Source of the DNA: Dioscorea cayenensis subsp. rotundata
Taxonomy: Eukaryota > Streptophyta > Magnoliopsida > Dioscoreales > Dioscoreaceae
Length of the DNA: 64,000 nt
Direction of reading: 5' to 3'
Assembly (NCBI RefSeq): GCF_009730915.1
Contig: NC_052475.1
Location: 27,341,016 to 27,405,015 of the forward strand
Under the pieces are notes generated by a model. It saw only the letters and a program-made list of their open reading frames with translations. It searched no databases and was not told where the DNA came from. A program made the position numbers and the translations under genes. The stretch's first letter is position 1, and the number at the start of each line of letters is the position of its first letter. Positions 12,102 to 23,924 of the stretch are shown in pieces.

Positions 12102-15100
12102 ATGGGATTGCCTCATTTGGCTGCTGAAATAGTTCAAGTAACAGAATCACTTAGCACATTTGTGTCTTCTCCCCCTCCTTATGGTGTTATAGGCAGCTGT
12201 AGTTCAGATGAACTTGGTGGTAGTATAGATGGTAAAATGGCAATGGATTTCCCATGCTCTTCATTATCTGATTTTCATAGAAAAACTACTTTGGGATTTC
12301 CAAGAGGAACGGATGGGCCACCTAAATTCAAAAGTTCCAAAGATGGAGCTGCAAACTTCCAGACTTTGAGAATCGAACAGAGGGATAAAATTTCGTCATT
12401 TAATTTTAAAGTGGGGTGGAATATGCACAGTCCTATTTCAAGAGTTGTGGGGTTTGAATCAACTTGCCCAAGTTCATCAGATGATAGCTTTGCAAATCAA
12501 GTTCATTCTTCTGCCTCCATTGTGTTATCTAAAACTTTAGTTGATCAGCACGGCAACCAAGCGAGGAAGCGATTGCTGTCTCCATTGAATCGCATGCCTG
12601 GTCACCAGTTCCATGGTGATCCACTAGACATAGCTGGAGACAATGGCCCAAGTCAAACACATAGTATATCTACAATGAATGACTGCAAGAAAGCCAATAT
12701 GGGAAGCGCAGAAACCTCACTGTATTCAATTACAAGATCCTCACAGCTGAGTAGTTTGTTAGCTGACAATAACGATTCATTTCCTGCTGGTATGTTTACT
12801 GATGATCCATTGCTTGATAGCAATGGGTCTGTCACTAACAATCACCAGATGTCGAACTGGGGACTTGACTGTTCAAAAGAAAGAAGTAAAGTTACAAGAG
12901 CAATAACCATATCAAAGATAAAGGTTGATTCACCACCACTATCATTGTCACCACTTGGTCCTAGATTGCCTGAAAGAATGAAAGAGATGGATATCTTGAA
13001 AGAGATGGAAAATGACTTTTCTGTGTTAATGGACATGGAGGGGTCGGTGGATCAAGGTGTCACTGGAATTCTTTTTTCAGCAGAAGAGGACAAGTGTTGC
13101 ACTAATGATACATTCGAGGATGTTGGCATATTGCATGATGGCTTTGATCCTTTTGGTCCAGAGAAGTGCTTTAGTTTCAGCCAAGGTTCTCTTCCTGATT
13201 CTGCTACCGGATCTCATTACTCCAAGTTTGTTAGAAGTTTGAGTGCACTTCCTGTTCGGAGATCATTAATTGGTTCCTTTGAAGAGTCACTGTTGTCTGG
13301 TCGACTATCATCTAGCAAAGTTTGTCAGGTTTGTTTCCATGTCCCTTTTATAACCCATATCCAGTTTATCTCCGAACAAGTGAAAGAAAGTTATTTTCTC
13401 AATTGAGTTTGATTGCTTAAATTTTTTTTCCCTCCAGAAAATTGATGGCTTTCTAGCTGTGCTAAATGTTACTGGTGGTAATTTTTCACCACCTTGTCGG
13501 AAGCTTCCTTTTGCTGTGAAGAGCGTTGATGGTGATAACTACTTGCTTTACTATGCATCAATTGATCTAGCGGGAAGTTTGGCATCCAACAAGGCTAGAG
13601 GCCCAAAGTTGACAAGAAGTCTCAGCAATGATGATTCTCGAGCGAACAGAAGTCGGCTGCGTATTCCTATGAAAGGACGAATACAACTGGTACTAGGTTT
13701 CTTAGCCTTCAAAATTTGGTTGGTGATCAAGTACGTTAGTCACATACTCTTAGATTTGATGAAGGTGTTAGTCTGGATTTTCTGACCATCAAAATTCTCC
13801 TATGATTGTGAAGCATATTAATCCTCAAGTCTTCTGAAATTTGCATAATAGACAGCCTCATGCATCAAGGAATTAGAAGCAGCATCTTTATTATCTACTA
13901 ATGAAAGGGTTGTTTTCTTAAAATGAACTCGGGACAGCAAGGCCACCTTTGCTCATTATCTGTTCATGGCTCTTGAGCTTGTTATTCTCCATTTCCAAGT
14001 CTTGCATTATTTAGTTATGCATGAGCTTGCAGTCATGACCTTCACAAGGTTCTATTCTTTCATGCTATTAGCATATTTGAAGTTTAATCTTATCATCATG
14101 AGCTTATCCTTTACAATGCATTAGCATATGGTAACATTAAATGATTCTTATTCTTTGCACGCCTTTGATACTATAATTTACTTGCTTTATGATGAACAAT
14201 ATAACTCTGAAAAATTAGTGTTATAGTCTCAATTATCAAGTATGTGTACATTTATATATATGAAGAGTTTCACTTTGGTTCCTCTGCTGAGCTGGCTTAT
14301 TTTTCCAGGTTCTGAGTAATCCAGAGATGACTCCTCTTCACACTTTCTTCTGCACTTATGATTTAAGTGAAATGCCTGCCGGAACCAAGGTAATTTTTGT
14401 AGTGTTTTCAGGAACTAAAGTCCTTTAACAATGTATCTTTTTCACTATTCTTACTTAATAACAGTTGCGATGAATATTGAATATAGTAGCATCTTTACCC
14501 CCTATATTCTTTATTGAATGGCATCACTATAGTCTTTTTCTTTTCTCTTTTGAATTGTTTGATAAATTTTGACAAGTGCTGGAAAATTGGAAACAGACTT
14601 TTATGCGACAAAAGGTTACTCTAACATCCAAGAGTTCTGATGCGTCACCGACTAAAGAAGCAAGCAAAGATCAAGAAACTGGAAGTGACAGTGTGGAGTG
14701 TAAGGAAGTTAAAACCACGAATGACATGAAGATAAGCTCTCGGGTTTTATCACCCAAAAATGGTTTCAAACACACGAATGGATCTGATTTTGTTATGAAA
14801 TCAACAGATAGTACTCCATTTAGCATTGTCCAATCTCAAAACACTGAAGAGGATGATTGTAGCAGATCAGATGCATGCCATTTATCTAGCAGGAGTTCTA
14901 CTTCTAATTCTTCGAAGGTGAATGACAATAGTTCTTCATCCGGTGTTCTTCGTTATGCTCTCCATCTACGATTCTTGTGCCCAGCCCTTAAGAAAAACTT
15001 GAAGAAATTTCAGAAATGTAAAGCTGAACCATCCTCTGTTCCAATTACAAATAATTCGGACATTGAAGGCGAACGTCGTTTCTATCTCTACAATGATCTC

Positions 15101-15292
15101 AGGGTCGTATTCCCGCAGCGCCACTCCGATGCAGACGAGGGCGAGGTATTTACTTTCATTTCAAACTAAAAGTTGATACTGCTGTATTTTTGTCGGTACA
15201 ACACCTGAAACATGTACATTTTGTTGTTTTCACAGCTACGAGTGGAATACGATTTGCCGGAAGATCCAAAGTATTTTGACATTACAAATTGA
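12102..15292 (+). CDS. Atos (DUF4210/FAM214) family protein
   Basis: Five coding exons, all in phase 0: 12102-13328, 13438-13689, 14309-14389, 14597-15145 and 15236-15292; 721 codons. The N-terminal ~380 residues are Ser-rich, low-complexity and probably disordered. The conserved Atos/DUF4210 block spans the end of exon 1 and exon 2 ([20 protein letters not shown], then [14 protein letters not shown] and [12 protein letters not shown]). The next block, in exon 3 ([20 protein letters not shown]), leads to the C-terminal 'chromosome segregation during meiosis' domain ([31 protein letters not shown], and [16 protein letters not shown] at the very end). Animal members (ATOSA/ATOSB, Drosophila Atossa) act as transcriptional regulators; the function of plant members is not established. 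ATG 12102 was chosen because MGLP... is the usual plant start and no other ATG lies close upstream in frame. Confidence 0.88.
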
Positions 15293-15409
15293 TATTGCCA
15301 TGTCTGAACTGAATGGCATTCTGTACATACATCAACTTGTACATAGTTTTCATAATTTCAGTTTCAATCTTCATACATGATCTCCATGTTTGATGCTTCT
15401 TTTAATCTT

Positions 15410-15770
15410 TGGGAAAATGAATTATAAGTCTAAAAATTTCAAAACATCTTAGATAAACTCTCTAACGTTTGAATTTACCGGACAGCTTCTCTTTTAGTGA
15501 CAGTTTATTTTTCAGTTAATGCAGCTCACGTTGTTAGTTTATTATATCTTAAAACATGTATTTCTCGCTTAAAATATATAGTTTTTGTTTAACATTGCGC
15601 GTTTTCGTGTAACCACATAAGCTTTCACTTAACATATAGAATTTTTTTGTTTAACATCTTATTTTCTGTTTAATATTATGTATTTTTGTTTAAAAAGATA
15701 AAAAAATATTTTTATCAACGTCAGTTACTTTTATAACAGAAAAGTAACACTGTCAGGGAAAAAAAAAAAA
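15410..15770 (+). repeat. Dispersed AT-rich repeat, copy A
   Basis: A block just downstream of the Atos gene whose sequence recurs, inverted, at about 52110-52460. Shared segments include AAAATTTCAAAACAT, TTTTTGTTTAACATTGCG, GTGTAACCACATAAGCTTTC and CAGTTACTTTTATAACAG (with mismatches in the other copy). No coding potential or clear terminal repeats. It looks like two old copies of an unnamed MITE-like or other short dispersed element. Confidence 0.5.
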
Positions 15771-16053
15771 AAAACTTAGGATTATTCAAATTTGATGAGA
15801 TAATATGTGAATAAATGTAAGTGAAATAAAGATTTTTAAACCATTTCCAGTTAATCTTTTTATGAACCATTTACTTTCAAAATCAGAAAAAAAACAGCAG
15901 AAAACTCAATAAGAGCTGCAATGCTTTCAATAATGCTTTTAAGCTATTGTTTGTTTCCAAATACATCCAATTATTCATTTTGAGATAAAAATACATGAAC
16001 CTCTTTATTGATTACTTGACAATCTTGTGGAGACTGAAGAGCCATCTAATTAA

Positions 16054-18005
16054 TCAATCCAGGGAGACTGTAATTACTGCAAAAGTTGGACAAGAATGAA
16101 TGATTAGTCACTAATCAAAGTTTTTAATGACTGTTTTTAAGATTCAAGAGACAAGATTTCTCCTCACCTCTTTGATGAGAGTTTCTAATTCCCCCCATAA
16201 ATGAGTTGCCAGAAAGATTCCTGCCAAAAATTAACAGCATTAATAAGATGTGATAATTGAACTCTTTATACAAAACTAGTTAAAAAAAAAAAAAAGTGTG
16301 GTACTTACAATTGCACCAAGCTACCAAAGAAAACAAGATCTCTGACTTCACTTGGGATAATGCCCGAGAGGTTATTCTCATTTAATCTCCTATAATAATT
16401 TTCTCCGAAAAATTAAAATCAGAATAAATCATCTTTAATTTTGTAAATATTAGAATAAATTTAAGGTTTTTTTAAAAATAATATTTTGTTTACATGTAAA
16501 CCTTTCAAAAGTAACGTTTTAAGTTTTTTTTTTTTTACAAATGTAATGTTTAGGTTTTGCTTTTACAGAGATAAATTAGATTTTTTTAAAAAAATAATTT
16601 TTTTAAAAAAATAAATTTACTTAACAAAAATAAAGATCGTGAATATACAAGGTAGGGATTATATTTACTTATTTACCGGCATAAATCATTATTATAAAGT
16701 TTTTCTTTTCTCCAACAAGCTATTTATTATAAAAAAATTCAAAAAAAAATTAAAAAAAGAAGAAATGGAATGCTAACCTTAGACTCAAATGGTAATGATT
16801 TTCAAGGTATAAATAAATGTGATTTTTATCGAGTTATACTCTTATATATATATATAAGAATAAATTTAAAAAAATAGAAAATGAAGATTAATAGGGAAAA
16901 TTAAAGAAAGATTACATACAAATACTGAAGGGAGTTGAGGTTGGCAAAAGAAGAAGGAATTGGTCCACTTAATTGATTCATGTAGAGATCCAAACTCACA
17001 AGACCAGTTAAGTTGCCCAATGAAGCTGGTATTGATCCACTAATCTTATTCTCCTGGAGCTCCCTGAAATATATTTAAATAATAATGAGTTTAGTTTTTT
17101 ATTTAATAAAACTTAAATTAAAAATTACAAAAAATAAAAATAAAAGAAAGAGTTAGATTCAAATTACAAGTATTGGAGTTTTGCCAACATTCCCAACTGA
17201 GGGATAAGAGGTCCAGAGATACTTGCATTTCCTAAATCCCTGAAAATAATTAGTTTTATTAAATGATGTATATATTATTATATAAAATAAATACATAAAT
17301 AAATAAAAGGGAAATTTAGGTTAGGGAATTGTGGAGATATATACAGCCTAGTAACTTGGTTGTCAATGTTGCAAGTGACATGAAGCCAGGTGCATGGATT
17401 GAGCAAGGTAGCATCCCAGCCCTGTAAGACATTGTTTGGGTCTTGCCATGCTGCCCTTTGATCAATTAGAATATCCCCTGTTTGTTTTCCAAAATTATTA
17501 TTAAAATTTCAATTTGAACTTTAATAATCAAACTTTTAGGGAAATTAAATTTGAGTTGGAGTTCAAGGCATGACTATATATATATATATATTGAGCAAAA
17601 TGCTCATTTTTAGCTCAATTTTTTTAAAACCAAATAATAATAATAATAATATAAATTTTAATTATATAATATTTTTAATATAAAACTTACATTGCATGCG
17701 ACATTCTTTAATTTTATAAAACCAAACAATAAATTTCTAATACAGATATAATCCATAATAACTTGTCATTATTTATCATTTATATTATACAAGCCATTAG
17801 TATTGTTCAAGAGAAAGAAAGATAGATAGATAGATTTATAATACCAATGATTATTTAATTATTTATTTATTTGCTTACTTAGTGAGATTAAAAAAAATTG
17901 AAGGGGCAGAGAGGAAGAGAGATGATACATACCTTCTAAATTAGCACTCACTAGTGAAGCCATAAGAAGGCTAAGAATAAGAATCACCATTGCCATGATC
18001 TCCAT
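16054..18005 (-). CDS. Short secreted leucine-rich repeat protein (SERK-ectodomain/LRR1-like, no kinase)
   Basis: Seven exons by eye on the minus strand: 17933-18005, 17345-17477, 17168-17239, 16920-17063, 16309-16389, 16168-16220 and 16054-16076, giving 192 codons. It starts with a signal peptide ([20 protein letters not shown]), then an LRRNT cap ([34 protein letters not shown]) and about five LRRs ([58 protein letters not shown]). Exons of 72 and 144 nt, one and two repeats long, are the SERK/LRR1 gene structure. Family members usually continue with a DVSNNDLCGTIP-type repeat; here the sixth exon reads [15 protein letters not shown] and stops soon after, and exon 5 is 81 rather than 72 nt. 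There is no transmembrane segment or kinase. If exon 6 is not spliced, it ends about 16 codons later at a TAA. It may be a functional apoplastic LRR protein or a decaying copy; no frame break is seen. Confidence 0.7.
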
Positions 18006-18542
18006 TAATGATGCCTAACCCCTCACATCTCAATCTTTATACATGTTTTATGGAGACAAAGTCAAAGTCTTCCTTTCTTCATCTTTACTTAATCAATTTT
18101 GTTTGATTTGGTCAATTTGCAGGATTGAAAGTCTAACAATGTGCAAGTGTTTCCATGATCAAACGCAGGTCAAATTGACAGTAGTAAGTATCTTGTCTGT
18201 ATATATTAATTAATATGATATTTTTAGAGAAATTAGTGTTTGGAAATTTCTAAGGATAAGATTTCTCATGATCAGGAAGCTTCATTTGGGTTTTTTTTTT
18301 GAAGTATTGTTTGAAGGATTCATGTAATATTATTTCACTTGGTTGGTATAGTTTTAATTATTAAGTAATAAATATTATGACAAGGTCTTCAAGTTCAAGT
18401 CTTTTATAAACCGACAACTTTTGAAACTAGTTTCTAGTTTGGACTTTTTTTTATATTATAAATCTATTTTATTTCACATTGTCTAGCTTCTAGTTTTGTG
18501 TACCAGTTTATCTTTACACTATCATTGTTAATTAATAATTAT
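18006..18542. other. Upstream flank of the LRR gene
   Basis: About 540 bases of AT-rich sequence upstream of the minus-strand LRR gene. I see no coding sequence and no clear promoter motif. It ends at the CACTA element terminus. Confidence 0.4.
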
Positions 18543-20549
18543 CACTACATCAAAACATACATTTCACGGCTGTTTTTACATCATTTCGCGGTGGTTTTAA
18601 CTGTCACGAAATTACTTATACACCAGTTTATAAACCACCATCAATACTAACATTGCAAGCATTTTGTGCCAATTTTAAATAACCAACATAATCACTGCTA
18701 CTAAATGCAGTTTGCATTTCATAGCGATTCTACAACTGTCGCAAAAAAGTATAGGTTGTTTGATGCGGTTACATTTTGCGGCGGTTTAATAACCACCGCA
18801 AAATACAACATCTTTTCATTTTGTGGCGGTTTTATAACTGCCACGGTGTATATTTCTCGACAGTTTTATAACTGTTGTGAAATGTAATGGGATACATTTT
18901 GCGACATCTGGAAAACCGCCGCGAGATGCAAGTGATTTTTTTTATTATTATGATTTTTTTAAAATATTTATTTATTTTTTATAATATTTTAAAATAATTC
19001 ATATTTTCATCTGTGGTATCATTCAAATGCATTCATTTCAAATATAAAAAAATAAGAAGAAATTTATTGATAATTCAACATTAATTAAAAAAATTTATCT
19101 ACAAATTTGTTCAATTTTTTAAAGAAAAACATATGAAATAAATTATACACTTGTTCTCAAATAATGTTTACAAAAATTCAATAAAAAATTGTTCACAAAC
19201 ATTGCTTGCAACCATTAAACAAAATATTACTTCCTCCGTTCTTTTTTAGTTGTTAACTTTACTTAATTCACTAGTGGAATATATAATTTAATGCTTAGTT
19301 GATTGTGATTTATTGAAAATTGTATAAGTACATTAAATTAAAGGGTAAATTTAGAAATAATTATTTAATGTTGCACAAAATTTATAATGTAACAAGTAAA
19401 AATGACCAGAGAAGAGCTCCAAAACATGACAACTAAAAATATACAGAGGGAGTACTTGACAAGTATGATAAGATTTGTAAAAAGAACATCAACAAAATAT
19501 TATACACTTGTCAAGAGAAAAATGTCAAACATTATTTACAAACATTCAACAAACAATTCCACTCAACAAAATATTGCACACTTGTTCTCAAATAAATAGC
19601 AAATATCGTTTAGAAATATTCAACAACCAATTTCATTCAACAAAATATTACATAGTTCTCAAATAAATTGCACATTAAATTTTGCTTGACAAACATTAGT
19701 AAAGCAACATAACTTGATACCCCCTTCAACATTTCATAGTTGTCAAATGACCAGTACATGTAAGATCATTTAATTTTCAAATCCAAATAATTTTCTATTT
19801 AATAAAGAGATTTGCAAATACTAATTTAGATATTTCAATTTATTTTTAAAAAATAAATGCAAGATAATAAAAATAATTACAAAAATATGATAAATATACA
19901 TGCCATCATAAAATAAAAAACAAATCATTATTTGAAAAATAATTTGGGTTGTTTGTTGAAATATTTGGTTGGACCATAATATATAAATACATTTCACTTA
20001 CATTACTGGATCATTTACCTAATTTCTACTAGTTTTTTTAATAAATTCCAAGTGTTTCAAATTTAAATAAAAACTTAGATTAAACTGATATTCACATGTG
20101 AGTTGAATTTTTTATTTTTTAAACAAAAGGTGTGAAAATATCAAGTTAGATTGATAATTAATGAGAGATTAATTAATGTATTATGGTATTGTTATTTTCA
20201 TTTAATTTAATGAGATTAATCTCAATATAAAAGAAAGAAAAATAACATTAATACAGTATAAAATAAAAAAAGGGTGAAAACATGCGATTTGCGACGGTTG
20301 TCATATAACCTTTGGCGCTGGTTATAACTAAAACTACCACGAAATTCAAGCATTTAGCAACGGTTTTCATTTAACTACCACGAATTGCTACATTTTACAA
20401 CGGTTTTAGTGATAATCGCCGCTAAACGCATACATTTCATAGCAATGCTTTAAACAATCACTAGAACTGTCGTGAATACTATATTTGGTGGTGGTTTTAT
20501 AAAAACTGTCGTGAAATGCTCGCTATGAAGTATATGTTTTCTTGTAGTG
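18543..20549. mobile_element. Non-autonomous CACTA (CMC/En-Spm) DNA transposon
   Basis: Both ends begin with the CACTA signature: left CACTACATCAAAACATAC (18543) and, on the other strand, right CACTACAAGAAAACATATAC (ending at 20549). The flanking triplets are TAT and TGT, a one-mismatch 3-bp target duplication. Both subterminal zones (about 18560-18930 and 20280-20540) are packed with short direct and inverted copies of a motif like TTGCGGCGGTTTTATAACCG, the usual transposase-binding subterminal array. The interior has degenerate tandem units of roughly 90 bp containing CACTTGTTCTCAAATAA (about 19130-19700). No transposase reading frame is present, so it depends on an autonomous relative. A Stowaway-like MITE sits inside at 19228-19454. 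Confidence 0.88.
19228..19454. mobile_element. Stowaway-like MITE nested in the CACTA element
   Basis: About 227 bp with inverted ends TACTTCCTCCGTTC (left) and the complement of CAGAGGGAGTA (right); the pairing continues through TTTTTAGTTGT on both arms. A TA dinucleotide flanks each end, as expected for Tc1/mariner-type Stowaway elements. It splits the tandem interior of the CACTA element, so it arrived later. Confidence 0.75.
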
Positions 20550-20907
20550 TGTATTGGTGAAGTAGTATTTACCTCAATATATAAGATCACATATGTTTTA
20601 TTTGAATATTTTTTATCATTCAAGTTTTACCACAGCTTGTAAATATAAAACTATTATATTTTACCTAAATAATTAACATGCTACGATGAGAATGCATTTT
20701 AAAAGTAAAAATTATGTCTTATTTAATATTTAAGCACGTAGATATACTTTTTTTTTTTAAAAAAAAAACTATATATATATATATATAATGATAATAATTA
20801 AAATCAAATAAATCTCTATAACCAATAAAAGAACACCACGTAAGCTAGCTAGGTACACGTATGCATGCACGTAGACACAGACACCATGCATGTCCATGCA
20901 TATAGAA

Positions 20908-20956
20908 ATACAAACAAGGAATCAAATTCTCTTGTACGTACGTACCTTGTTTGTAT
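20908..20956. repeat. Perfect 12-bp inverted repeat (small hairpin)
   Basis: ATACAAACAAGG at 20908-20919 pairs with CCTTGTTTGTAT at 20945-20956 around a 25-base loop. It lies about 80 bases beyond the MIR169 stem, on the 3' side if the primary transcript runs on the minus strand. Surrounding sequence is rich in GCATGCA and ACGTACGT motifs. Function unknown. Confidence 0.5.
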
Positions 20957-21041
20957 ATGACGAGCATAAATATATGTATATATCTTCTCTCTCTTGTCCA
21001 ATGGAGCGAGCATTAATATGAGCCACTAGTTGGGAATTGAG

Positions 21042-21236
21042 AAGAGCGTTGAAGGCCTTTCATGACAGATAAGAGCCACTAGGGTTAGCCAAGGAGACTG
21101 CCTATACATGGACCACAATGCAAGAAGCCGGCCATTAATGGCCAATAAGAAAGCTTGAGTCATTCTCATAATACAGGCAAGTCATCCTTGGCTACCAAAG
21201 ATAAGGCTCTTATCTTCATGAAAGATCAACACTCTG
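21042..21236 (-). ncRNA. MIR169: MIR169 microRNA precursor
   Basis: A long imperfect hairpin of about 195 bases. On the minus strand the 5' arm (21194-21174) reads TAGCCAAGGATGACTTGCCT plus G, the standard miR169 sequence known from rice and maize; miR169 guides cleavage of NF-YA transcripts in nutrient, drought and flowering control. The 3' arm holds the star region, GGCAGTCTCCTTGGCTAAC (about 21103-21085). The stem extends outward: AGAGCGTTGAAGG..CTTTCATGA on one side pairs with TCATGAAAG..ATCAACACTCT on the other. The loop contains an inner inverted repeat (GGCCATTAATGGCC). Read on the plus strand, the same hairpin has AGCCAAGGAGACTGCC in its 5' arm (21086-21106), close to what I remember as rice miR169q, so transcription in the other sense is possible. 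Confidence 0.9.
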
Positions 21237-23451
21237 CTATATATGAGTTCAATATATATATGTATGTATGTATGCATGGTATATATATATATATATATGA
21301 GACTATATATATATATGAGTAGCTAGTGGGATATATATATGTATATATGCATGGTGATGAAATGAAAGAGTTGGGAGGTATTTATATATGGGAGATAAGA
21401 GGAAGGATGGCAACAAGTTTAAAAAGAGAGATGGTGATTGGATATTCGGGTCGCCACATAGAGAAAGAACATCTCACCTGTTTGCCCTCATCCATTGCTT
21501 TTTCTTAGGCCTATCATCTTCTTTCTTTTCTTACTCTCTCGCCCTCCTCCATACGGAATATATCCTTTCTAATCCCAACCGGACCGATTTAATTTCCCTT
21601 TCCATCCTTTACAGACAAGCACTTCTAGATCACAAGAGTTATTATAATATTTAATAATAATCTGTCGTATATACATATTGTGTATTTGTATGCATATATG
21701 GTTTATATATTACATATACTATAAAACCTTAATAAATGAATATTTAATAAATTAATAATTTTAATTAAATAATATTTTTTCAATCCCGGACCAATATATG
21801 CTAAATTAATAATTTTGTTAAATGCAAAAAAAAAATATTAAAAAAAAACTCTTTAGGATCTGGTAAAGTTCAAGTACAGTATAAAATTTATAACATTGAA
21901 ATTTTTTTGGACTATTTGTATTTTTAAATTTTACTCATTTCCAAAGTCATTCGTTTCTTTAATTTTAAAACTAAATTCAATCTCATCTTTAATTTTTTTA
22001 CAAAATACACACTATATTTAATATATTTCTCTCATGTCATCATATTATAAGTTTATAACAACTAATTTTTTAAGATTTTTATTGCTAGAAAAAACCTTTT
22101 GTAATTCATTAACTTTTGAATAATCTCTTCATTACAGGTCATTCCATCACATTATCATTTTCACTTGTATTATAAATGGATTTCATACAATTTTGGTCTT
22201 TTATATTTTTTTTTAATTATTTAAAATATAAAAACTTACTCTAAACTAATAAATATTTATTTAGTTGTTAATAAATAAATTCTTATAAAATAATAATTCT
22301 TCATGATCCCAAATGTATTATTTTGTAAAAATTTTACTGTATATATATACACCATAGATTATATATATACATATGGAGAGAGAGAGAGAGAAAGAAATAA
22401 ATAAATAAATATACGGCAAAAATTGTGCACTCACACCATATACCAAAATAAATTATGTTTACGATGATGTGCTGTAGAGTATTGTTTTAAATTTATTCTG
22501 CTTAAATTGTAATTAAAATAAAATTAAATATTATTAAATAATGAAAACATTAAAACATACATTTAAATATTATTAAATTCAAACCTTTTGAGTGTACTGA
22601 CACAATGCACATGTTAAACGGCAAGCATGCTTTATGGATATACATGCCTTACATACATATGTTGATATATGCAATTGCAAGGAAAATAAGAAGCAAAATC
22701 TGTGCCTATTTCACACACACACATATATATGTATATATATACATATATTTGCTTGGATGTTTGTACAATGACAAATAATTATAATAATAATGGTATTAAA
22801 ATTAAAGTTTTCATGGATGGTTAATATTAGTGTGTCTTCTAAGCACTTTGAAGGTCAATATTGGTTCATTGCCTTTTTCAAGGAAAGAAAAAGAACAATA
22901 ATAAAGATGTAAATAGAGATGCTACAAATCTAGTACAAATTTAATGAATACTCACCTCACATTCCAATCTTTATAAATCTGTTATCAAATAAAGTTACAG
23001 ACTTTACATCTTTAGACATATTGATTTATGGATTTATGAGTCACAAAAACTCAAAAATCACAATACAATCAGAAATTATTCGAAACTTCTTCGATAAAAA
23101 AGAGAATATTTGATATTTTATTTCAATAAATTTTTTAAAATGATTTTTCATAAATTTTTTCTATTTTTTATAGAATCTGATTCTTGTAAGAAAATCTAGA
23201 TCGTTCCATAAATAGATTTGATGTACTATTCGCTAATATAATTTTAATTAGACAATACATTTTTTTTTTATTTCAACCTCTTTCTCTACTATCATTAGGT
23301 ATTAATATTTTAATTTTATTTATAACTTATTTAAAAAAAATATTTTTTTAATAAATATGGACAAATAGGACTCAACCAATGTGATGAAAGAGAGTTGAAG
23401 GCTCGAACCCTCATTTACTTGGAAGGGAAATGAGTTACTCTTTATTTAATA
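21237..23451. other. AT-rich spacer
   Basis: About 2.2 kb with many (TA)n tracts (21280-21340, 22340-22375, 22710-22750) and (GA)n near 22376. An open stretch at 21388-21654 has no recognisable protein signature and is not called. The part next to 21240 should hold the promoter of the minus-strand MIR169 transcript; no specific site can be named. Confidence 0.4.
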
Positions 23452-23807
23452 TACTCCCTCTTATTAATTTTGTCCTTTTCACTTGTTCATTTAAAAACTT
23501 TATGAAACATTAAATATTATTTTATAAAATTTATTTTTATATTTAATGTATTTTTACAACTTTCAATAAATCATATCCAATTACATATTTTATTAAATCA
23601 TATTTTAAATAAAAATAATATTTGAAAATTAATATAATTTTTTATGAATTTTAAATTACTAATTAACTTTAACCAATTTGATGGACAAGGAAAAAAGACA
23701 TAGTGAATATTATATTTAATTTCTTTCAGGGGAGATTTGCAAACAGCTCCTTGCAATCTCTAGTAATTACTAATTATAGCAAATCTGAATAAGACAAAGA
23801 GGGAGTA
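23452..23807. mobile_element. Stowaway-like MITE (diverged, enlarged at one end)
   Basis: Ends are TACTCCCTCTTATTAA (left) and the complement of AAGACAAAGAGGGAGTA (right), with TA at each border. A second, inner inverted match (TGTCCTTTTCACTTGTTCAT near 23473 against the complement of GATGGACAAGGAAAAAAGACA near 23680-23700) lies about 100 bases inside the right end. So the right arm seems to have gained extra sequence. It ends about 120 bases before the TRAP-beta start codon. Confidence 0.55.
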
Positions 23808-23924
23808 TAATGAAATTAGAAAAAAATCGTAGGGTTTGCTGCAAATAAGGGTAATTTTTGTTCTACTCCGCTGCGATGTTTTCTAGGGTTAGATAGATCG
23901 GAAGGGAGCGGCGAGATTGTTGAC

